Source: Prevotella sp. (GTDB lineage Bacteria > Bacteroidota > Bacteroidia > Bacteroidales > Bacteroidaceae). Taken from it: 64,000 nt of DNA. Under the pieces are notes generated by a model that saw only the letters and a program-made list of their open reading frames with translations, was not told where the DNA came from and searched no databases. The position numbers and the translations under genes were made by a program. The stretch lies in NCBI GenBank assembly GCA_017964785.1, contig JAGCRH010000120.1, positions 1 to 64,000 on the forward strand, in the 5' to 3' direction. Each line of letters starts with the position of its first letter. Position 1 is the first letter of the stretch. Of the stretch, positions 17,375 to 28,972 are shown piece after piece.

Positions 17375-18673
17375 TTAAAGTTGTCTCTTATCAATCACCC
17401 TCTTGGCCTTGCCCTCGGAACGCTCAATGCCCTTCGGCTCCACGAGACGCACCTTGAAGCCCAGACCGATGACACTGCGTAGTTCGCCCTCGAGTTTCTT
17501 TTGCAGGCCGACCATCGTCGACATATCATCGGTGAAGTAGTCTTCCTTGACCTCGACTTTGAGTTCGGAGGTATCGGTATTGTTCACGCGATCCACGATG
17601 AGCAGGAAATGTGGTTCAAACTCCTTCTGTTTCAAGATGACATCCTCTATCTGCGACGGGAACACATTGACACCACGGATGATTAACATATCGTCACAAC
17701 GGCCGAGGATACGATCCATACGGACAAGCGTACGGCCACAGGCGCATTTCTCATAGTGGAGCGCCGTCAAGTCATGAGTACGATAGCGCAACAGCGGCAT
17801 ACCTTCCTTGGTCAAATGGGTAAACGTCAATTCACCGAATGTACCCTCCGGCAATGGCTCGCCAGTATTGGGATCAAGTATCTCCGGATAGAACAGATCC
17901 TCGTTGAGGTGGGTACCGCACTGGTGTTGGCACTCATAGCCCACACCCGGACCGGCAATCTCACTCAGGCCATAGATATCATAGGCCTTGATGCCTAAGG
18001 ACTCTTCCAGTTTGACACGCATCTTCTCCGTCCAAGGCTCTGCACCGAAGACGCCCACTTTCAATTTAAACTCATCTCTGCTCCACTCACACTCACCGAG
18101 AGCCTCACCGAGGAACATCGCGTAACTGGGAGTACAGCAGAGGATGGTGGTTCCGAAGTCGTGCATCAGGGTGATTTGCTTCTGGGTATTGCCTGATGAT
18201 ATGGGGATTACGGACGCACCGATATTCGTGGCACCGTCATGAGCACCGAGACCGCCAGTAAAGAGACCGTAGCCATAGGCTACTTGGAAGATATCATCCT
18301 TGCCGGCACCATAGGCGGTGAAAGCACGGGAGATAGCCTCCGACCACATAGCAAGGTCCTTACGGGTATAGAGCACGACCACGGGCTTACCGGTTGTACC
18401 CGACGAGGCATGGATGCGCACAATCTGACTCATCGGCACGGCAGCCAGACCAAAGGGATAATTGTCTCGGAGATCGAGTTTGTTGGTAAACGGTAATTTC
18501 ACGATATCGTCGATGCTCTTGATATCGCCAGGCTCCAGCCCCATCTCCTGAAATTTCTTCCGATAGAAGGGGGTGTTGTAATAGACATACTCAGCCATCT
18601 TGACGAGGCGACGGCTCTGTAACTCGCGAAGTTGCTCGCGGTCCATACACTCTACGTGTTCATTCCAAATCAT
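17375..18673 (-). CDS. paaK: Phenylacetate-CoA ligase (aryl-CoA ligase)
   Basis: 432 residues, normal for PaaK. It activates phenylacetate or a similar aryl acid with ATP and CoA. The AMP-binding loop is HASSGTTGKPVVV, later motifs are YGLSEIAGPGV and RYRTHDLTALHYEKC with a Cys pair (CACGRT) typical of PaaK-type ligases, and the C-terminal lid carries GVNVFPSQIEDVI. In gut anaerobes such ligases work with indolepyruvate ferredoxin oxidoreductase in aromatic amino acid metabolism; that oxidoreductase is not in this window. It has its own promoter and forms a two-gene unit with the ACT protein. Confidence 0.92.
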   Translation of the reverse strand: MIWNEHVECMDREQLRELQSRRLVKMAEYVYYNTPFYRKKFQEMGLEPGDIKSIDDIVKLPFTNKLDLRDNYPFGLAAVPMSQIVRIHASSGTTGKPVVVLYTRKDLAMWSEAISRAFTAYGAGKDDIFQVAYGYGLFTGGLGAHDGATNIGASVIPISSGNTQKQITLMHDFGTTILCCTPSYAMFLGEALGECEWSRDEFKLKVGVFGAEPWTEKMRVKLEESLGIKAYDIYGLSEIAGPGVGYECQHQCGTHLNEDLFYPEILDPNTGEPLPEGTFGELTFTHLTKEGMPLLRYRTHDLTALHYEKCACGRTLVRMDRILGRCDDMLIIRGVNVFPSQIEDVILKQKEFEPHFLLIVDRVNNTDTSELKVEVKEDYFTDDMSTMVGLQKKLEGELRSVIGLGFKVRLVEPKGIERSEGKAKRVIDKRQL

Positions 18674-18716
18674 AAGTCTTTGTCTTTCGTTTTACGGGTT
18701 TGTTGGGTTTATGCGG

Positions 18717-18747
18717 CAAAGGTACACATTTTTTTTGAAACAACAAA
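18717..18747 (-). promoter_or_regulatory. paaK promoter
   Basis: On the minus strand TTTG (18747-18744), a 19-base spacer and TACCTTTG (18724-18717). It lies about 45 bases before the ATG at 18673 and just downstream of the tRNA gene. Confidence 0.75.
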
Positions 18748-18783
18748 AAAAACCTCAGAATTTCTTCTGAGGCTCCTCTTTCG

Positions 18784-18858
18784 TGGGCGTTGACGGATTC
18801 GAACCGCCGACCCTCTGCTTGTAAGGCAGATGCTCTAAACCAACTGAGCTAAACGCCC
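18784..18858 (-). tRNA. tRNA-Val (anticodon TAC)
   Basis: 75 bases on the minus strand. The acceptor stem GGGCGTT/AACGCCC pairs perfectly (plus-strand 18852-18858 with 18785-18791), the discriminator base is A, the D-arm reads TAGCTCAGTTGGTTTAGAGCA, the anticodon stem-loop is TCTGC-CTTACAA-GCAGA with TAC at the anticodon, and the T-arm is GGTTCGAATCC. No CCA is encoded. A promoter lies 20 bases upstream. Confidence 0.95.
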
Positions 18859-18877
18859 TCTTTTCGATTTGCGGGTG

Positions 18878-18908
18878 CAAAGGTACAACAAAAAAGTGAA
18901 TAGTGAAA
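18878..18908 (-). promoter_or_regulatory. tRNA-Val promoter
   Basis: On the minus strand TTTC (18908-18905), a 19-base spacer and TACCTTTG (18885-18878), then CACCC. The -33 part falls within the simple repeat 18894-18926. Confidence 0.65.
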
Positions 18909-18926
18909 AGTGAATAGTGAAAAGTT
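18894..18926. repeat. Simple repeat AAGTGAATAGTGAA family
   Basis: Tandem copies of a GTGAAAA/GTGAATA unit with a seven-base step. Further members of this family are at 25182-25210, 30898-30926 and 55110-55141, always at a gene edge. Confidence 0.75.
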
Positions 18927-18953
18927 ACCCATTGTTGACGTTTTTTAACTATA

Positions 18954-20789
18954 TCAACCCAACAAATGCTCAATATCCGACTGCGGAAGGATACAAAGGA
19001 CGGCCTTTCCGTCGGGCGTGTAGTTGACGTTTGAACAGGTAAACAATTCATTGACTAGATTCTCCATCTCCTCGTTGCTGAGGATCTGACCGTATGGGAT
19101 TGCCGCACTGCGTGCCATACTCAATGCCACCGTTGCATTGATTTCTTCTGCCACTCCCCTGCCCTTCTCCAAGGCATCGTCGACCATCCGCTGCAACAGC
19201 ATCACTGGATCGACCCCTTCGATACCGGTGGGGATGCCATTGATGGCATAGGTGTTTCCGCCCAAGTCGCTCAGGTCAAATCCCAACCCAGAGAGAGTCG
19301 GCAGGATGGAACCAAACACCACGGCATCAGAGACAGAAAACTGAATGGTCTCTGGGAAAAGCAACTTTTGCGACCCACTGGTCATAGTCCGCTGCTGCGC
19401 CATATACTTTTCGTATAAGATGCGGATATCAGCGCGATGCTGGTCGATAATCATCAATCCTGATTTCACCGCCGTCATGATATATTTCCCCTTGAACTGA
19501 TAATGGGCGGGCGACTTTTCTGCAATTATCTCCGGGACAGTGGTGGCAGAGGGTGCTTCCGACAACTCAAACAGATTTGCCGACGAATGCTCGGAAGGCC
19601 GCTGAACAGGACCGGTCGACAGCGAGTCATAAAGTTTCTGCCAGTCTGACGGCACGGGGGGCTTGGGAGATGTAGAGCCAGACTTAAACGGATTATAGTT
19701 CGAGTTATAATGAGGCTGTGGCGGGGCTATCGGCCGTTCCGGGTCGTAGACAGGAATTTCGGGCCGACCGACGGTATCAAAGTCAATGGTAGGTACTTCA
19801 CAGAACTTGCCGATCGCATCACGGACAGCCGCCATCAGGATCTGCCAGATTGCCTGTTCATTCTCAAACTTAATCTCCGTCTTTGTCGGATGGATATTGA
19901 CATCTATATCAGCAGGATTGATATCGAAATAGAGGAAATAGGGTATCTGCATACCCTCCTGAATCAATCGGTCATAGGCGGTAATGACAGCCTTATGGAA
20001 ATAAGGATGCTTCATGTAACGACCGTTCACAAATAGATAGTCGCAACCGCCCTTCTTCCTGGCCGACTCCGGTTTCGACACAAAACCATAAATCCGGCAC
20101 ATGGCCGTGTTGACATCTACCGGGATCAGGTCCTGGCTATACTGTCGGCCAAAGACATCGGCGATACGCTGCCGCAGACTGCCAGCCTTCAAGTTCATCA
20201 GTTCTGCACCATTGCTGTGCATGGTAAAATTGACCTCAGGATATACGAGGACGATACGTTCAAAGGCCGTCAGGATATTGTTGAGTTCCGTGGCATTCGT
20301 TTTGAGGAACTTCCTACGTGCCGGCACATTGAAAAAGAGATTCTCCACCTTGAAGTTCGCACCTACGGGACAGGATATCGGTTCCTGGCCAACCACCTTT
20401 GAACCAGAGACGGACACCAGCGTGCCAATCTCGTCGCTCGCAGTCCGGGTTTGGAGTTCCACCTGAGCCACTGCCGCAATGGAAGCAAGCGCCTCACCCC
20501 GGAAGCCCATCGTGTGCAGGGCGAAGAGGTCTTCTGCCCTTCGGATCTTGGAGGTGGTATGGCGCTCAAAGGCCAGACGGGCATCCGTCTCGGACATACC
20601 CTTGCCATCGTCAATGACCTGAATGGACGTACGCCCGGCATCGACCACCAATACATGGATGGTCTTGGCCTCGGCATCCACAGCGTTCTCGACCAACTCC
20701 TTAATGACGGAAGCCGGCCGCTGTATCACCTCACCTGCGGCAATCTGGTTGGCAACACTATCGGGAAGCAGTTGGATTATATCTGTCAT
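18954..20789 (-). CDS. mutL: DNA mismatch repair protein MutL
   Basis: 611 residues from the ATG at 20789; the longer frame to 20933 is just overlap with the upstream gene. The N-terminal GHKL ATPase is intact: [17 protein letters not shown], and [11 protein letters not shown]. MutL links mismatch recognition by MutS to strand incision. The C-terminal domain is divergent: the metal-binding motif of endonuclease MutLs reads [12 protein letters not shown] instead of DQHA-x2-E-x4-E, and ACH and CPHGRP motifs are replaced by ARS and TPDGKA. So this MutL is probably not itself a nuclease. The start overlaps the OstA-like gene by 32 bases, so it is the last gene of the long minus-strand unit. Confidence 0.95.
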   Translation of the reverse strand: MTDIIQLLPDSVANQIAAGEVIQRPASVIKELVENAVDAEAKTIHVLVVDAGRTSIQVIDDGKGMSETDARLAFERHTTSKIRRAEDLFALHTMGFRGEALASIAAVAQVELQTRTASDEIGTLVSVSGSKVVGQEPISCPVGANFKVENLFFNVPARRKFLKTNATELNNILTAFERIVLVYPEVNFTMHSNGAELMNLKAGSLRQRIADVFGRQYSQDLIPVDVNTAMCRIYGFVSKPESARKKGGCDYLFVNGRYMKHPYFHKAVITAYDRLIQEGMQIPYFLYFDINPADIDVNIHPTKTEIKFENEQAIWQILMAAVRDAIGKFCEVPTIDFDTVGRPEIPVYDPERPIAPPQPHYNSNYNPFKSGSTSPKPPVPSDWQKLYDSLSTGPVQRPSEHSSANLFELSEAPSATTVPEIIAEKSPAHYQFKGKYIMTAVKSGLMIIDQHRADIRILYEKYMAQQRTMTSGSQKLLFPETIQFSVSDAVVFGSILPTLSGLGFDLSDLGGNTYAINGIPTGIEGVDPVMLLQRMVDDALEKGRGVAEEINATVALSMARSAAIPYGQILSNEEMENLVNELFTCSNVNYTPDGKAVLCILPQSDIEHLLG

Positions 20790-22362
20790 TCTTTTTCGAG
20801 CGCCACACAAAGATATCATAACGATTTCGGGGACGGACCTCGTCATACCACGCAAAACCATCCAATTGTTTCTTGTTGGTCGGTATCTGGTTGAGCGGAT
20901 ACATCGTACCGCTGGTCTTCGGAGTCCACACACTCTGCAATTTCCGGTCTTTGAGGAACATTTTCAGTTCTGTAGTTTCCTGATAATTATAGATGATAGG
21001 TACGGTGTCACCTTCCTCGAAGTAATAGCCGATAATAACCTGATCCTTGGCCTGTGTCTCATGAATATTTCCCTCAATGAAATAGGCAAACATCTCTTTG
21101 GAGGATATCTGATTGTAGCAGGACGTGTCACTTCGGAGTTGTTGGATGGAAAATGCATTCCCGATGACATGAGCCCTATCGATGACGGAGTCTTTCAGGA
21201 ATATCCGTATCTCGTCGCCTAAAAGTTGCTGATTATTGTTCCAGACAATTGGATCCCGATACATCGTCATACAGGAGTCCAAGGAGTTATAGACTAAGGA
21301 ATCGCAGACTGCCTGCACATCCCTCCGGTATGCTCTAATCTTGTGGAAGGCATAGATTTTTCGGTAGACGGAATCCGTCTCGATATTGTAAGTCACGACC
21401 TTGAAGGTGTCGGCATGCATGAAGAGCGAATCACCCTGTGAATAGTCGATGGCCACCGCGCTGTCAGTACAAAGGGCAAAGCCAGTGTTTTCATAATACT
21501 CGCCATAATTACCTGTCAATTTGTTCTTATTGACAGAATCTACATAGATAACGTTACGGAATGCTTGACTGAAGCCCAGTTTACTGTCATAGTAGACACT
21601 GTCGCCAACCAATGTCTTTCCCTCATTATCAAGCACCGACCGGTCCATCAGCCGTGCCTGTTCGTTTTTAGTGTCATAATAGCCCTGCTCAGAGTAGATA
21701 TGATTCTTCCCTGACGTGATGTTCGAAGGACCTACGATATGCGCTATCGAGCGAGCGTTGTCATAGTAAAGCGTGTCCGTCGTCAAATAGAACTTCGGAC
21801 TCTTCATCTTCACATCATAGTTGAACACCGACATCTTGCTCTTCGTATTGTATTCTCCCCAGTCGGAAGTTAGGGTTGTATTCCCGTCCACCATCTTGCC
21901 ACCCTCGAAGAAATAGGCATTGTCATAAAGACGGTCAAAGTCAAGACTGTCCGTATACAACGTGGTCTTCCTGTTTTTCAGGACCACATTATAACGGGCC
22001 CGCGCTATCTGCTCATTACCGTCATAGTAGGCGTAATCACTGACAAGGGAGAGGGTGTCGCCCTGATACATCTTCACATGACCAAAAGCCTCAAAGGAAT
22101 TGCTGGCCTCATAGAAATAGGCACTGTCACAATAGAGTCTGGCTCCCACATGGGTAAAGTGCACTTTTCCATTGAGGATAGTTGCATCTGGATTTTTGTA
22201 CTGGTCGAAGTGGAGCACGTCGGCATGCACCAAATAGACGCGCTTGTCCTGTACCCTCGTCTTACGGGCAGGCCGCTTCCGGGTACGGTTCTTCTGGGCA
22301 TCGACAGACGCCGTCGCCAACAGGGCGAACAATACCATCAGAAACCATACAATCTTTTTCAC
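20758..22362 (-). CDS. OstA/LptA-like organic solvent tolerance protein
   Basis: 534 residues with a signal peptide (ending TASVDA). Residues about 35-330 are repeating beta-strand units of the OstA/LptA type, e.g. [35 protein letters not shown] and [16 protein letters not shown], with the recurring asparagine/aspartate turn every 20-25 residues. By family it is a periplasmic beta-jellyroll that carries lipopolysaccharide towards the outer membrane, or a related outer-membrane factor. Its length exceeds LptA (about 185) and falls short of LptD (about 780). It overlaps mutL and the upstream foldase gene. An lptB gene is also present in this window. Confidence 0.85.
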   Translation of the reverse strand: MKKIVWFLMVLFALLATASVDAQKNRTRKRPARKTRVQDKRVYLVHADVLHFDQYKNPDATILNGKVHFTHVGARLYCDSAYFYEASNSFEAFGHVKMYQGDTLSLVSDYAYYDGNEQIARARYNVVLKNRKTTLYTDSLDFDRLYDNAYFFEGGKMVDGNTTLTSDWGEYNTKSKMSVFNYDVKMKSPKFYLTTDTLYYDNARSIAHIVGPSNITSGKNHIYSEQGYYDTKNEQARLMDRSVLDNEGKTLVGDSVYYDSKLGFSQAFRNVIYVDSVNKNKLTGNYGEYYENTGFALCTDSAVAIDYSQGDSLFMHADTFKVVTYNIETDSVYRKIYAFHKIRAYRRDVQAVCDSLVYNSLDSCMTMYRDPIVWNNNQQLLGDEIRIFLKDSVIDRAHVIGNAFSIQQLRSDTSCYNQISSKEMFAYFIEGNIHETQAKDQVIIGYYFEEGDTVPIIYNYQETTELKMFLKDRKLQSVWTPKTSGTMYPLNQIPTNKKQLDGFAWYDEVRPRNRYDIFVWRSKKNDRYNPTASR

Positions 22363-23795
22363 TTGATCCAGCCTTCGTACTCAAACTTACAGTCGCGATA
22401 ATTGTCATTCAGCCGCGTATAGACGCCTTTGATCTTATCCACGACCCACTGATGAAGGACCTCCTCACGTCGTTTGTTAAGCACAACCTCTTTCAGCACC
22501 TGATAGTCATCGCTGATATTGGCCCTATGACCGTCTACACGACTCTTCAACTTGGCAATCACACAGACGGTCTTTTCCTTCTGGTTAATCATCTGGAAAG
22601 GCTTCGATATCTGTCCGACCTGCATGGTATCAACCACCTTAGCCACCTCAGGAGGAAGGTCCTGCATTTGGAAGCGGGAAGTGATACTGCGGCCAAATTG
22701 CAACTGCGAGTTGCTCATCAAGCCTTTGTTACTGCGTGTGTCCTTATCGTCAGACAGCATGGAGGCACCGTCTTCAAACGTGAATTTACCCGCACGAATA
22801 TCATCGGCAATGGAGTCCAGCCGGCTCAAGGCCTTCTCGATGGCCTCGTCAGAGACGATGGGCTTTTTCAGAATATGTCGGACGTTCACCTTGTCGCCAC
22901 GCTTCTCTACTAATTGGATGATATGATAGCCAAACTCAGACTCTACAATCTTGGAGATCTTTTTGGGGTCAGTCAGATTGAAAGCCACTGTGGCAAACGC
23001 CGGATCCAGCGTAGCACGACCCACTAGTCCCAGTTCACCGCCACGACGGGCTGAGGCTGGGTCTTCGGAATACAAGCGTGCCAAGGTCTGGAAAGTAGAC
23101 TCTCCCTTATTCACACGATCCGTATATTCACGCAACTCTTCCTTCACACGATTGATCTCCTCATCCTCAATACGGGGGGTCTGACTGATAATCTGCACTT
23201 CCACCTCCGTGTTCACAAACGGCAGACTATCCTGCGGGAGATTGGAGAAATAACGACGAACATCAGCCGGTGTCACGGCAATATCCTCCACCAGTTTCTG
23301 ACGCATCTTCTGCACTTTCTGACGATCCTTGAACTCGTCACGCATCTCGTTACGCATCTGGGTAATCGTCTGATGCTTGTATTCTTCGAGCCGCTCACGC
23401 GAGCCGTCGACCATATCCAGCCAAGTACTGATCTGCTGTTCCACATCCTGTGCCACATCGGCATCCGTCACTTCAATACTGTCAATGTCAGCCTGATGGA
23501 CAAAGAGTTTCTGAACGGCAATCTGTTCAGGAATCGTACAATCCGGATCCCCACTCCACTTGACACCTTCCGCAGCAGCCTGCATACGCCAATTCTCCAC
23601 ATCAGACTTCAGGATAGCCTCATCACCGACCACCCAGATCACCTCGTCGATGATACTATGGACCGGCACGATCGAATCGGAATCAACAGACATGGTTGAC
23701 GGAGCCGACATACTGGTATGACTCGGCATGGTTGCAATACCCATTAAAGGAACTGCCGCCAGAGCTGGTATGACAAACTTTCTTGTTATTCTCAT
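22359..23795 (-). CDS. Periplasmic peptidyl-prolyl isomerase, SurA-like
   Basis: 478 residues. After an N-terminal membrane-targeting segment and a linker comes a SurA N-domain (VHSIIDEVIWVVGDEAILKSDVE) at about 45-170 and two parvulin domains: one at about 200-300 (ARLYSEDPASARRGGELGLVGR) and a second, more divergent one at about 300-410 (VRHILKKPIVSDEAIEKA). It should chaperone outer-membrane proteins and catalyse proline isomerisation in the periplasm. Its start overlaps the upstream foldase stop by 4 bases and its stop overlaps the OstA-like start by 4. The grouping of two foldases and an OstA-like protein points to outer-membrane assembly. Confidence 0.88.
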   Translation of the reverse strand: MRITRKFVIPALAAVPLMGIATMPSHTSMSAPSTMSVDSDSIVPVHSIIDEVIWVVGDEAILKSDVENWRMQAAAEGVKWSGDPDCTIPEQIAVQKLFVHQADIDSIEVTDADVAQDVEQQISTWLDMVDGSRERLEEYKHQTITQMRNEMRDEFKDRQKVQKMRQKLVEDIAVTPADVRRYFSNLPQDSLPFVNTEVEVQIISQTPRIEDEEINRVKEELREYTDRVNKGESTFQTLARLYSEDPASARRGGELGLVGRATLDPAFATVAFNLTDPKKISKIVESEFGYHIIQLVEKRGDKVNVRHILKKPIVSDEAIEKALSRLDSIADDIRAGKFTFEDGASMLSDDKDTRSNKGLMSNSQLQFGRSITSRFQMQDLPPEVAKVVDTMQVGQISKPFQMINQKEKTVCVIAKLKSRVDGHRANISDDYQVLKEVVLNKRREEVLHQWVVDKIKGVYTRLNDNYRDCKFEYEGWIK

Positions 23796-25231
23796 TGATG
23801 CTTATTAACTGTTTTCACTATTTCCTTATTCACTGTAAATGAGTAACGCCGACGCAGGTCACTGACCCAGGCTTTCTCGAGCATGTCCTGATAGTCGGCC
23901 GTCACCTGACCGCGGACATCGGTATAGTCCTCGGGGCCTTTTTTCAGCAGTTTGCCGTAGACAGCATCTATCGGATAGCCCTCTACAGGAGTGACCGTTG
24001 CGTCACGCTTGAAGACCTCCTTGTCGACCAAGGGATGGTCACTCGGCTTAAAGATGCCCTTCTCCACACGGATACGGATTATCGAATCGGGATTGAAGGT
24101 ACTGCGCAGAATCTCTGCCCACTGATCAAAAGGCAGTTTCTTGACACAGTTCTTCACGGCCTTCACATCCGCCTTATCCTTCACATGGTAGGCAATGCCC
24201 TTAAAACGAGGCTCTTCCCAAGCATAGTCTTTCTTGTGTTCCTTGAAATAGGCAGCCAGTCCGGTCTCATCTTTGGCACCCTTTTCCCATACCTCACGGT
24301 TACTGACCTCATAAAGCAACAGTCCGTCATGGTACTCCTGGATCAGGTATTTCATCTCATTGTCCACAGCCGCTAAAGAATCAGACCTCCTGACCATGAC
24401 ATCTTCCTTGGTCATCGTCCCGCCAGACTGCTCCACCAACTGCTGGATCTTCTGATCCGCAATACGTTCACGAAGCCCTTGCTGCTCTATTCTCTGGATG
24501 ATAGTATTCTTCAAAGAGTCGAAAGGCTCCAACTGCTTACGGTCTTTCATCAGGATGATATGATAGCCTCTCGGTGACAGCACCGGCTGACTGTACTCAC
24601 CTATCTGCAAGGCATAGGCTGCATCCTCGAACTCCTTAAAGGCCTGATTGGGGGCAATCCATGTAGAGAGCAGTCCGCCATTGGCTCCTGTTCTCTTGTC
24701 ATCAGAAAAACGTCTGGCAAGATCTTCATAGTCTGCGCCGTCCTTCAGAAGCTGGTAAACGGAATCCGCACGATGCCGAACCCTATCCTGCTCTTCCTGC
24801 GTTGCCTTCGATGAGAGAAGGAAAAAAATATGTGCCGGATAGATCAATCCTTTCGAACCGATCTGTTCCTTAGTCCGATTATAAGTTTCACGGGCTTCTT
24901 TCAACACATCCGCATCCGTTACCAATGTAGGACGCACCTGCTGGTCACGGTACATCGCATATTCCTGCTTGAAGGATGTCATGGTATCCAGTTTGGCATC
25001 AAGGGCTGCTGCTACCTTCAACTTGTAGTTGACAAACAGATCCACGTATTCGTCAATGGTCTTTTTATCAATGACACCCTCAGAATTATTCTTGTTATAG
25101 GAATATTCAAATTCCGAGCGTAACACAGGAGTCCCGTTGATGGTCATAATCACGGGATCAGACTTTGGCTGTGCCAAAGTTGTGAGTAGTGAAAAATGAA
25201 AAGTGAAAAATATCAGCCAAAATCTCTTCAT
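23792..25231 (-). CDS. Periplasmic peptidyl-prolyl isomerase, PpiC/parvulin type
   Basis: 479 residues from the ATG at 25231 (a TTG at 25240 is the only earlier option and lies 4 bases from the guaB stop). A signal peptide is followed by SurA/PpiD-like helices and a parvulin domain at about 120-235 (YPAHIFFLLSSKA, ARRFSDDKRTGANGGLLS, LSPRGYHIILMKDRKQ). A second, degenerate region follows to the C-terminus. It is a folding factor acting on exported proteins. The signal-peptide core FTFHFSLLTTL is encoded by the AGTGAAAA simple repeat (25182-25210). It is coupled to the next foldase gene by an ATGA overlap. Confidence 0.87.
   Translation of the reverse strand: MKRFWLIFFTFHFSLLTTLAQPKSDPVIMTINGTPVLRSEFEYSYNKNNSEGVIDKKTIDEYVDLFVNYKLKVAAALDAKLDTMTSFKQEYAMYRDQQVRPTLVTDADVLKEARETYNRTKEQIGSKGLIYPAHIFFLLSSKATQEEQDRVRHRADSVYQLLKDGADYEDLARRFSDDKRTGANGGLLSTWIAPNQAFKEFEDAAYALQIGEYSQPVLSPRGYHIILMKDRKQLEPFDSLKNTIIQRIEQQGLRERIADQKIQQLVEQSGGTMTKEDVMVRRSDSLAAVDNEMKYLIQEYHDGLLLYEVSNREVWEKGAKDETGLAAYFKEHKKDYAWEEPRFKGIAYHVKDKADVKAVKNCVKKLPFDQWAEILRSTFNPDSIIRIRVEKGIFKPSDHPLVDKEVFKRDATVTPVEGYPIDAVYGKLLKKGPEDYTDVRGQVTADYQDMLEKAWVSDLRRRYSFTVNKEIVKTVNKHQ
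25182..25210 (-). repeat. Simple repeat encoding the signal peptide of a foldase
   Basis: On the plus strand GTGAGTAGTGAAAAATGAAA followed by AGTGAAAAA, the same family as 18894-18926. Read on the minus strand it encodes FFTFHFSLLT, the hydrophobic part of the signal peptide. Confidence 0.7.
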
Positions 25232-25243
25232 AATCTTCAATGA

Positions 25244-26767
<1,524 letters not shown>

Positions 26768-26768
<1 letters not shown>

Positions 26769-28951
26769 TAGTTTGCCATCTCTGAGATGAATTTGATGCG
26801 TACCAGACGGATTTCATCCTCGGAATAGTCATTCCCCAGTTCTTCCTGAGCCACATCCAACTTATCGGTATCTGACTCTGCAAAGTAGTCATAGATATCA
26901 TCTATATGATCCTCATCCATCACTTCTTCCAGGAAGTAGTCGATATTCAGTTTCGTACCACTGTAGACAATCGCCTCTATCTCGTCGAGCAACTCGTCGA
27001 AATCGATGCCCTGGGCATTAGCAATGTCATCAAGGGCGACTTGACGGTCTATGCTCTGGATGATCTTCACCTTCAGCATCGACTTCTTGGCAACAGTACG
27101 GACACGCAGGTCCATCTGGCGCTCTATCTCGTTTTCCTCGCAGTACTTGGCTATCAGATCCACAAACTCCTTGGCATAAGGCTGTTTCACCTTGCCTTCG
27201 CCCACCCCTTGGATATTCTTCAGTTCTTCAAGGGTTACAGGGTAGTCCGTAGCCATCTGGTCAATACTGACATCCTGGAATATGACGTATGGCGGACGCT
27301 CCAACCGTTTCGACACTTTCTTACGGAGGTCACGCAGCATGGCACTGAGCGTCGGGTCAAGGGCCCCCGTTCCGCCTTCTGATTCCATGCCTACCTCATA
27401 ATCGTCACTGAACTCCGCATCCTTGACAATCATAAACGACTTCGGGGCCTTTAGGAATTTCTTTCCTGCTGCCGTAATCTTCAGAAGGCCGTAGTTCTCC
27501 ACCTCTTTGCGGATATAGCCTGCGATGAGTGCCTGACGGATGACCGGATTCCATATCTTCTCGTCATCATCCTCACCGATGCCGAACTCATCCAGTTCAT
27601 GATGTTTATGTGCCAGGATTTCCTCCGTTTCCTTTCCCATAATGAAGTCAATCACATAGTCACTACGGAAGTTCTCCTTGATGAGTTGGATCACATTCAG
27701 TACCGTTACCAACTGATCCTTGGCCTCTATCTTGGTCTTGGGATGCAGGCAATTGTCACAATTCCCGCAGTTGTCCTTGTCATACGACTCACCGAAATAG
27801 TGTAGAAGCATCTTTCTGCGACAGACACTCGTCTCAGCATAGGCAGCCGTCTCAACCAGCAACTGACGCCCGATATCCTGTTCGGCTACAGGCTTTCCTT
27901 CCATGAACTTCTCCAGTTTATCGAGATCTTTGCTGGAATAGAAGGCCAGACAGATGCCCTCACCCCCATCACGACCGGCACGACCAGTCTCTTGATAATA
28001 GCCTTCCAGAGACTTCGGGATATCATAATGGATCACAAACCTCACATCCGGCTTGTCAATACCCATACCAAAGGCAATGGTGGCTACAATCACGTCGATG
28101 TCTTCCATCAGGAAGGCGTCCTGTGTCTGTGTACGGGTAGCAGAATCCAGTCCTGCATGATAGGCAGCCGCCTTGATATCATTGGCTCTGAGGATGGCAG
28201 CCAGTTCCTCGACCTTCTTTCTCGAGAGACAATAGATGATCCCGCTCTTGCCGGAATGCTGTTTGATAAACTTGATAATATCCTTGTCCACCTCTTTCGT
28301 CTTCGCCCTCACCTCGTAATACAGGTTCGGACGGTTAAAGGAACTCTTGAATTCAGTGGCATCCACCATTCCCAAATTCTTCTTGATATCAGAACGCACC
28401 TTATCGGTGGCTGTAGCGGTCAAGGCAATAATGGGAGCCTCACCGATCTCATTGACAATCGGACGGATGCGACGGTATTCCGGACGGAAATCATGTCCCC
28501 ACTCCGAGATACAATGGGCCTCATCGACTGCATAGAAGGAAATCTTCACCGACTTCAGGAACTCCACATTATCCTCTTTTGTCAACGACTCAGGTGCCAC
28601 ATAGAGGAGTTTGGTATGTCCGGCCAGAATATCTGCCTTTACCTGATCAATGGCCGCCTTGTTCAGCGAGGAGTTCAGGTAATGCGCTGTCCCTTCATTC
28701 TCACTCAGATTGGATATGACATCCACCTGGTTCTTCATCAGAGCTATCAGAGGCGAAATGACGATAGCAGTACCCTCCATCAGCAATGACGGCAACTGGT
28801 AACAAAGGGATTTTCCTCCCCCCGTCGGCATCAGCACGAAGGTATCTTTCCCATCCAATACGTTCTGGATGATACGTTCCTGATCACCTTTGAATTTGTC
28901 AAATCCAAAGTATTTTTTCAAAGCAAATGTTAGATTTATCTTCTGAGGCAT
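26768..28951 (-). CDS. recQ: ATP-dependent DNA helicase RecQ
   Basis: 727 residues, somewhat longer than E. coli RecQ (about 610). Walker A is PTGGGKS at 42-48, the DExH box AVDEAHCISEWGHDFR, helicase motif VI QETGRAGRDG. The RecQ-specific zinc site is CRRKMLLHYFGE with CGNCDNC, followed by the winged-helix domain and an HRDC domain (SAMLRDLRKKVSKRLERPPYV region). A C-terminal acidic helical extension of about 120 residues explains the extra length. It unwinds 3'-overhang and forked DNA in recombination and repair. The gene starts 21 bases after clpX and is likely co-transcribed. Confidence 0.96.
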
Positions 28952-28972
28952 ATCATATAGGCTTTATTGTTC

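Noticed and set aside
20790..20933. 48-residue extension of MutL
   Set aside because: It is overlap with the OstA-like gene; MutL family proteins begin with [13 protein letters not shown] sequence at 20789.
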